11,728 nucleotides of DNA from Burkholderiales bacterium (GTDB lineage Bacteria > Pseudomonadota > Gammaproteobacteria > Burkholderiales > Casimicrobiaceae): assembly GCA_025354075.1 (NCBI GenBank), contig JANXNO010000637.1, positions 1 through 11,728 on the forward strand. Direction: 5' to 3'. The position numbers and the translations under genes are program-made. Positions 8,340 through 11,728 of this stretch are shown here, piece by piece; the stretch's first letter is position 1, and every line of letters starts with the position of its first letter. Under the pieces are notes generated by a model. It searched no databases. It was not told where the DNA came from and saw only the letters and a list, made by a program, of their open reading frames with translations.

Positions 8340-9416
8340 TCAACTCGCCGCGTCGCCTCGAGTCACGCCGTAGATGTGCCAGACAGCGATGAACATCGCA
8401 GCGATGGCCGGCCCCATCACAAAACCATTGATGCCAAACACTGCGATGCCACCCAACGTGGTGATCATCACGACATAATCCGGCATGCGGGTGTCTTTGC
8501 CGACCAGAATGGGTCGAAGCAAGTTATCCACCAGGCCGATCACCAGCAAGCCCCAGGCACCGAGCGCGATGCTTTGCCAATAAGCTCCCGCAAGGAACAA
8601 ATACACCGCCACCGGAAACCACACCAAGGCGGCACCCACCGCCGGCACCAGCGAAAGAAAGGCCATTATCGCGCCCCACAATAGCGCCGCGCTAACGCCC
8701 AGAAACCAGAACGCTATGCCGCCAAGCGCGCCCTGAATCGCCGCTACCAGCAAGTTGCCCTTCACGGTCGCGCGAATGACCGTCGTGAACTTGGCAACCA
8801 ACTCCCGCTTGTGCGCGGTCGCGAGGGGAATGGCATGGCGAACCGCCCGAGAAACCGCCTCGCCATCACGAATTAGAAAAAAAGCCAGGTAGAGCGTGAT
8901 GAACAAGCTGGCGACAAACTCAAAGGTGTTCTGGCCAAGGCTGAATGCTTGCGTGGCGATGTATTGCGTGCCCTCTGATAACCCCTTGGTAACGCGCAGT
9001 TGAAGCTTGTCAAAATCGGTTAATCCCAAGCGGTCAAGCAGCCCGGTGACCCACGACGGCAGCGCGTCAAACACGCCGTGCAGATAGCTCGCAGGATTTA
9101 AGTCACCGGACTGAATCCGCTCATAGAGCCCTGCCGCCTCGCGCGCCATCGCCGCAGTGATCAACGCGAGTGGCAGGATGACAATGATTAACACCGTCAC
9201 AAGCGTTAGAAACGCGGCCAGGGTACGCCGACCGTTCAAACGCGCAAGCAGCCAATGGTGCAACGGCGCGAAGAGCAATGCGATGATGGAGCTCCACATA
9301 ATCGTTCCATAGAACGGCAGCAAAATCCAACCTAGAGCAACGGAGACCAAAACCAGGAGCACGAGGAGCGAGCGGTTTTCTGGGTAGCGAGGAGCGGGTG
9401 GGTCAGATGATTTCAC
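8340..9416 (-). CDS. AI-2E family transporter (PerM/YdiK-like membrane protein)
   Basis: A polytopic inner-membrane protein of 358 aa in the AI-2E exporter superfamily (TqsA, YdiK, PerM). Members have been linked to autoinducer-2 export, ion/proton antiport or unknown substrates, so the substrate here cannot be named. Hydrophobic segments are at about 17-35, 41-58, 66-90, 162-182, 222-240, 242-275 (probably two), 281-297 and 312-346 (probably two). The less hydrophobic region at 91-160 is the usual soluble insertion. The family signature DNLLRPILVGK is at 297-307, followed by MPDYVVMITTLGGIAVFGIN and FVMGPAIAAMFIAVW. The start is a GTG at 9414-9416 with only a weak purine-rich stretch (GGAAA) upstream. 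The stop is TGA at 8340-8342. It lies downstream of xfp in the same direction, 244 bases away, so an operon is possible but not tight. Confidence 0.92.
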   Translation of the reverse strand: MKSSDPPAPRYPENRSLLVLLVLVSVALGWILLPFYGTIMWSSIIALLFAPLHHWLLARLNGRRTLAAFLTLVTVLIIVILPLALITAAMAREAAGLYERIQSGDLNPASYLHGVFDALPSWVTGLLDRLGLTDFDKLQLRVTKGLSEGTQYIATQAFSLGQNTFEFVASLFITLYLAFFLIRDGEAVSRAVRHAIPLATAHKRELVAKFTTVIRATVKGNLLVAAIQGALGGIAFWFLGVSAALLWGAIMAFLSLVPAVGAALVWFPVAVYLFLAGAYWQSIALGAWGLLVIGLVDNLLRPILVGKDTRMPDYVVMITTLGGIAVFGINGFVMGPAIAAMFIAVWHIYGVTRGDAAS

Positions 9417-9660
9417 GATGTTTCCAGAATTGAGTCGTGTGATCGCAGGTAAGCGCCAGGCAGCAACGGGGTCAGCACTTTCACGCCAGAATTTAAATGT
9501 ACGGCGCGTTCAGCGCCCCGCACGTTTTGCATAACGTTAGCAAAGCCACTACATAGCGCGACGCGACGAGCGCAGCCCATTAGACACACACGAATGCAGC
9601 GACCTCGTTCGACGGCGCGCAAGCCGCGGAGCATACCGGTTCGCCGGTGTGTCCCGAAAG
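9417..9660. other. Gap between xfp and the AI-2E transporter, with hairpins
   Basis: No credible gene is seen. Two hairpins are evident: ACCGG/CCGGT at 9635-9639 and 9644-9648 just after the xfp stop, and GGCGC/GCGCC at 9503-9507 and 9513-9517. Read on the minus strand, the second is followed by an A/T-rich run that includes ATTTAAAT (9491-9498), making it a weak terminator candidate for xfp. Next to it, the plus-strand stretch GGGGTCAGCACTTTCACGCC (9469-9488) looks like a dispersed-repeat type sequence. Confidence 0.4.
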
Positions 9661-11728
9661 CTACGCTGGGACCCATCGCCAGTTGAGTATCTCTGGCAGA
9701 TCTTCGCCATGCTCGCTGATGTAGAGCTTGTGACGCTCCATGTGCGCCCAATAACGTGCAGTGGCCGCTGCCACATGGTCGTGGAGTCGCGGAATGCGCC
9801 GGATTGCATCGAGCGCAAGTTGAAAGCGGTCCAGCTTATTGAGCACGACCATATCAAATGGTGTCGTGGTGGTGCCCTCCTCTTTGTATCCGCGGACATG
9901 AATATTGGAATGATTGCGCCGTTGATAGGTCAGCTTGTGAATCATCGCCGGATAGCCGTGAAAGGCGAAAATCACCGGAGCGCTGGTAGTGAAGAGCTCG
10001 TCAAACTCGTGATCTTGCAGGCCGTGCGGGTGCTCCGACGGCGGCTGCAACACCATCAAATCCACCACGTTGACCACGCGAATGCGGATGTCGGGAACGC
10101 AGGCGCGTAACAGCATGACCGCAGCCAGTGTTTCCAGCGTGGGCACGTCCCCCGCGCAGGCCATCACCACATCGGGTTCAACGCCCTCGTGGCAGCTCGC
10201 CCACTGCCAGACGCCAACGCCAACCGTGCAGTGCCGTGCAGCGGACGCCATATCCAGCCATTGCCATTCGGGTTGTTTTCCGGCAACGATGACGTTGATG
10301 TAGTTGCGACTGCGCAGACAGTGATCAGCAACCGAGAGCAGACAGTTCGCATCAGGCGGTAGATAGATCCGCACGATGTCAGATTTTTTGTTTGCGACAT
10401 GATCGATAAACCCCGGATCCTGATGCGAAAAACCGTTGTGATCCTGTCGCCAGACGTGCGAGGTCAGCAGGTAATTCAGAGAAGCAATGGGTTTGCGCCA
10501 CGGAATTTGCTTGCTCACCTTGATCCACTTTGCGTGTTGATTGAGCATGGAATCAACAATGGCGATGAACGCTTCGTAACACGAAAAAAATCCGTGACGC
10601 CCGGTCAGTAGGTAGCCCTCCAGCCAGCCCTGGCAAAGATGCTCGCTCAGCACCTCCATCACGCGGCCATTCACGCTCAAGTTGATATCGACGTCATCGA
10701 TCTCCGCCATCCATACTTTGCCAGAAACTTTATAGACCTCGTCGAGTCGATTCGATGCTGTCTCGTCTGGGCCGAACATGCGGAAATTGGCGCTGTCCAG
10801 ATTGAGTTTCATTACGTCGCGTAGAAACGTACCGAGCACACGGGTGGCCTCCGCCTTGACGCAACCCGGCGCGAGCACCGGCACGGCGTAGCGCTCAAAG
10901 TGCGGCATCACAAGTGGCCGCAGCAGCGCGCCACCGTTGGCATGCGGATTGGAGCCCATGCGCTGTTGCCCGGTCGGTGCCAGGACGGCGAATTCTTCGC
11001 GAAATTTACCCTGCTCGTCGAACAATTCGGGCGCGTCATAACTCTTCAGCCACGCCTCCAGCTGCACTAAGTGTTCCGGATTTTTGAAGTCTGCAATCGG
11101 CACTTGATGTGCTCGCCAGGTGCCTTCCATCGGAAGGCCATCGATAAATTTTGGTCCAGTCCAGCCTTTGGGTGTTACCAAAACAACCATGGGTGTGCGC
11201 TGCCGAACGGTGCTACCGAGCGCCCGCGCAGCGTGCTGGGTCTGGCGAATTTCAGCGAGGATCAAATCCAGCGTTCCCGCCAACGCTTGATGCACGAGCG
11301 TTGGCTCATCACCTTCAACAAAGTGCGGCTCGCAGCCGTAACCGCGCAACAAGTCGACGAGTTCCTCGCGACTGATACGCGCCAACACGGTCGGGTTTGC
11401 GATCTTGAAGCCGTTGAGATGAAGGATCGGCAACACCGCACCATCACGCGCAGGATTGAGAAATTTATTCGAATGCCAACTGGTGGCAAGCGCACCGGTC
11501 TCCGCCTCGCCGTCACCCACTACGCAAGCAACAATCAGATCAGGATTATCAAAGGCAGCGCCGTAAGCGTGTGCCAGTGAATAGCCCAACTCCCCGCCCT
11601 CATGAATCGATCCGGGCGTTTCCGGGGAGACGTGACTAGGGATGCCGAGCGGCCAGGAGAACTGCCTGAACAACCGTTGCAAACCATTGCGATTGCGCTC
11701 GATGGCCGGGTAGTGCTCGGTGTATGAG
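9661..11728 (-). CDS. xfp: Phosphoketolase, N-terminus beyond window edge
   Basis: Thiamine-diphosphate enzyme that cleaves xylulose 5-phosphate (and often fructose 6-phosphate) with phosphate to give acetyl phosphate plus glyceraldehyde 3-phosphate (or erythrose 4-phosphate). The reading frame stays open to the last base, so the gene is partial at its 5' end; the TTG at 11682 is an internal leucine codon. The visible 688 residues contain EGGELGYS at 43-50, the cofactor-binding GDGEAETG at 71-78, [11 protein letters not shown] at 103-113 and [12 protein letters not shown] at 376-387. The glutamate at 385 is the one that activates the cofactor in characterised phosphoketolases. Comparison with the usual length of about 790 aa suggests roughly 95-100 residues are missing. 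The C-terminus is complete, ending in LNWRWVPA with TAG at 9661-9663. No acetate kinase or phosphotransacetylase gene follows; such a partner could lie upstream, outside the window. Xylulose versus fructose phosphate preference cannot be decided from this sequence. Confidence 0.97.
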   Translation of the reverse strand, partial: SYTEHYPAIERNRNGLQRLFRQFSWPLGIPSHVSPETPGSIHEGGELGYSLAHAYGAAFDNPDLIVACVVGDGEAETGALATSWHSNKFLNPARDGAVLPILHLNGFKIANPTVLARISREELVDLLRGYGCEPHFVEGDEPTLVHQALAGTLDLILAEIRQTQHAARALGSTVRQRTPMVVLVTPKGWTGPKFIDGLPMEGTWRAHQVPIADFKNPEHLVQLEAWLKSYDAPELFDEQGKFREEFAVLAPTGQQRMGSNPHANGGALLRPLVMPHFERYAVPVLAPGCVKAEATRVLGTFLRDVMKLNLDSANFRMFGPDETASNRLDEVYKVSGKVWMAEIDDVDINLSVNGRVMEVLSEHLCQGWLEGYLLTGRHGFFSCYEAFIAIVDSMLNQHAKWIKVSKQIPWRKPIASLNYLLTSHVWRQDHNGFSHQDPGFIDHVANKKSDIVRIYLPPDANCLLSVADHCLRSRNYINVIVAGKQPEWQWLDMASAARHCTVGVGVWQWASCHEGVEPDVVMACAGDVPTLETLAAVMLLRACVPDIRIRVVNVVDLMVLQPPSEHPHGLQDHEFDELFTTSAPVIFAFHGYPAMIHKLTYQRRNHSNIHVRGYKEEGTTTTPFDMVVLNKLDRFQLALDAIRRIPRLHDHVAAATARYWAHMERHKLYISEHGEDLPEILNWRWVPA

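Noticed and set aside
9413..9751. 112-codon minus-strand ORF overlapping the xfp 3' end
   Set aside because: It lies largely in a different frame of xfp and the gap, has low-complexity Arg/Ala-rich content and matches no family I know.

Overview
The window looks like the chromosome of a betaproteobacterium (Burkholderiales or Nitrosomonadales type). The reasons are moderately high GC, GTG/TTG start candidates, and a large AsmA-like YhdP gene transcribed divergently from glnE, an arrangement I know from that class. This is placement by gene content only; no rRNA or other phylogenetic marker is present.

Layout: (1) 28-4236, minus strand: a very large YhdP/TIGR02099 AsmA-like envelope protein. 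(2) 4228/4267-6912, plus strand: glnE, the two-domain glutamine synthetase adenylyltransferase/adenylyl-removing enzyme, with its start back to back with yhdP. (3) 6913-7368: a 456-base stretch with no conventional gene. It holds short ORFs, a possible promoter and strong inverted repeats, and resembles a structured leader ahead of the next gene. (4) 7369-8295, plus strand: arcC, carbamate kinase, without arginine deiminase pathway partners in view. (5) 8340-9416, minus strand: an AI-2E/PerM-family membrane protein. (6) 9417-9660: a gap of 244 bases with hairpins and no gene. (7) 9661-11728, minus strand: xfp, phosphoketolase, whose N-terminus lies beyond the right edge.

Functionally, the left half is housekeeping (outer-membrane lipid homeostasis and nitrogen control). 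The right half carries two enzymes of acyl-phosphate metabolism: phosphoketolase makes acetyl phosphate and carbamate kinase uses carbamoyl phosphate to make ATP. This hints at a locus for fermentative or micro-oxic energy conservation, but that is inference from gene content. No mobile element, CRISPR array, RNA gene or clearly new multi-gene system was found. The least explained sequence is the leader-like region before arcC.
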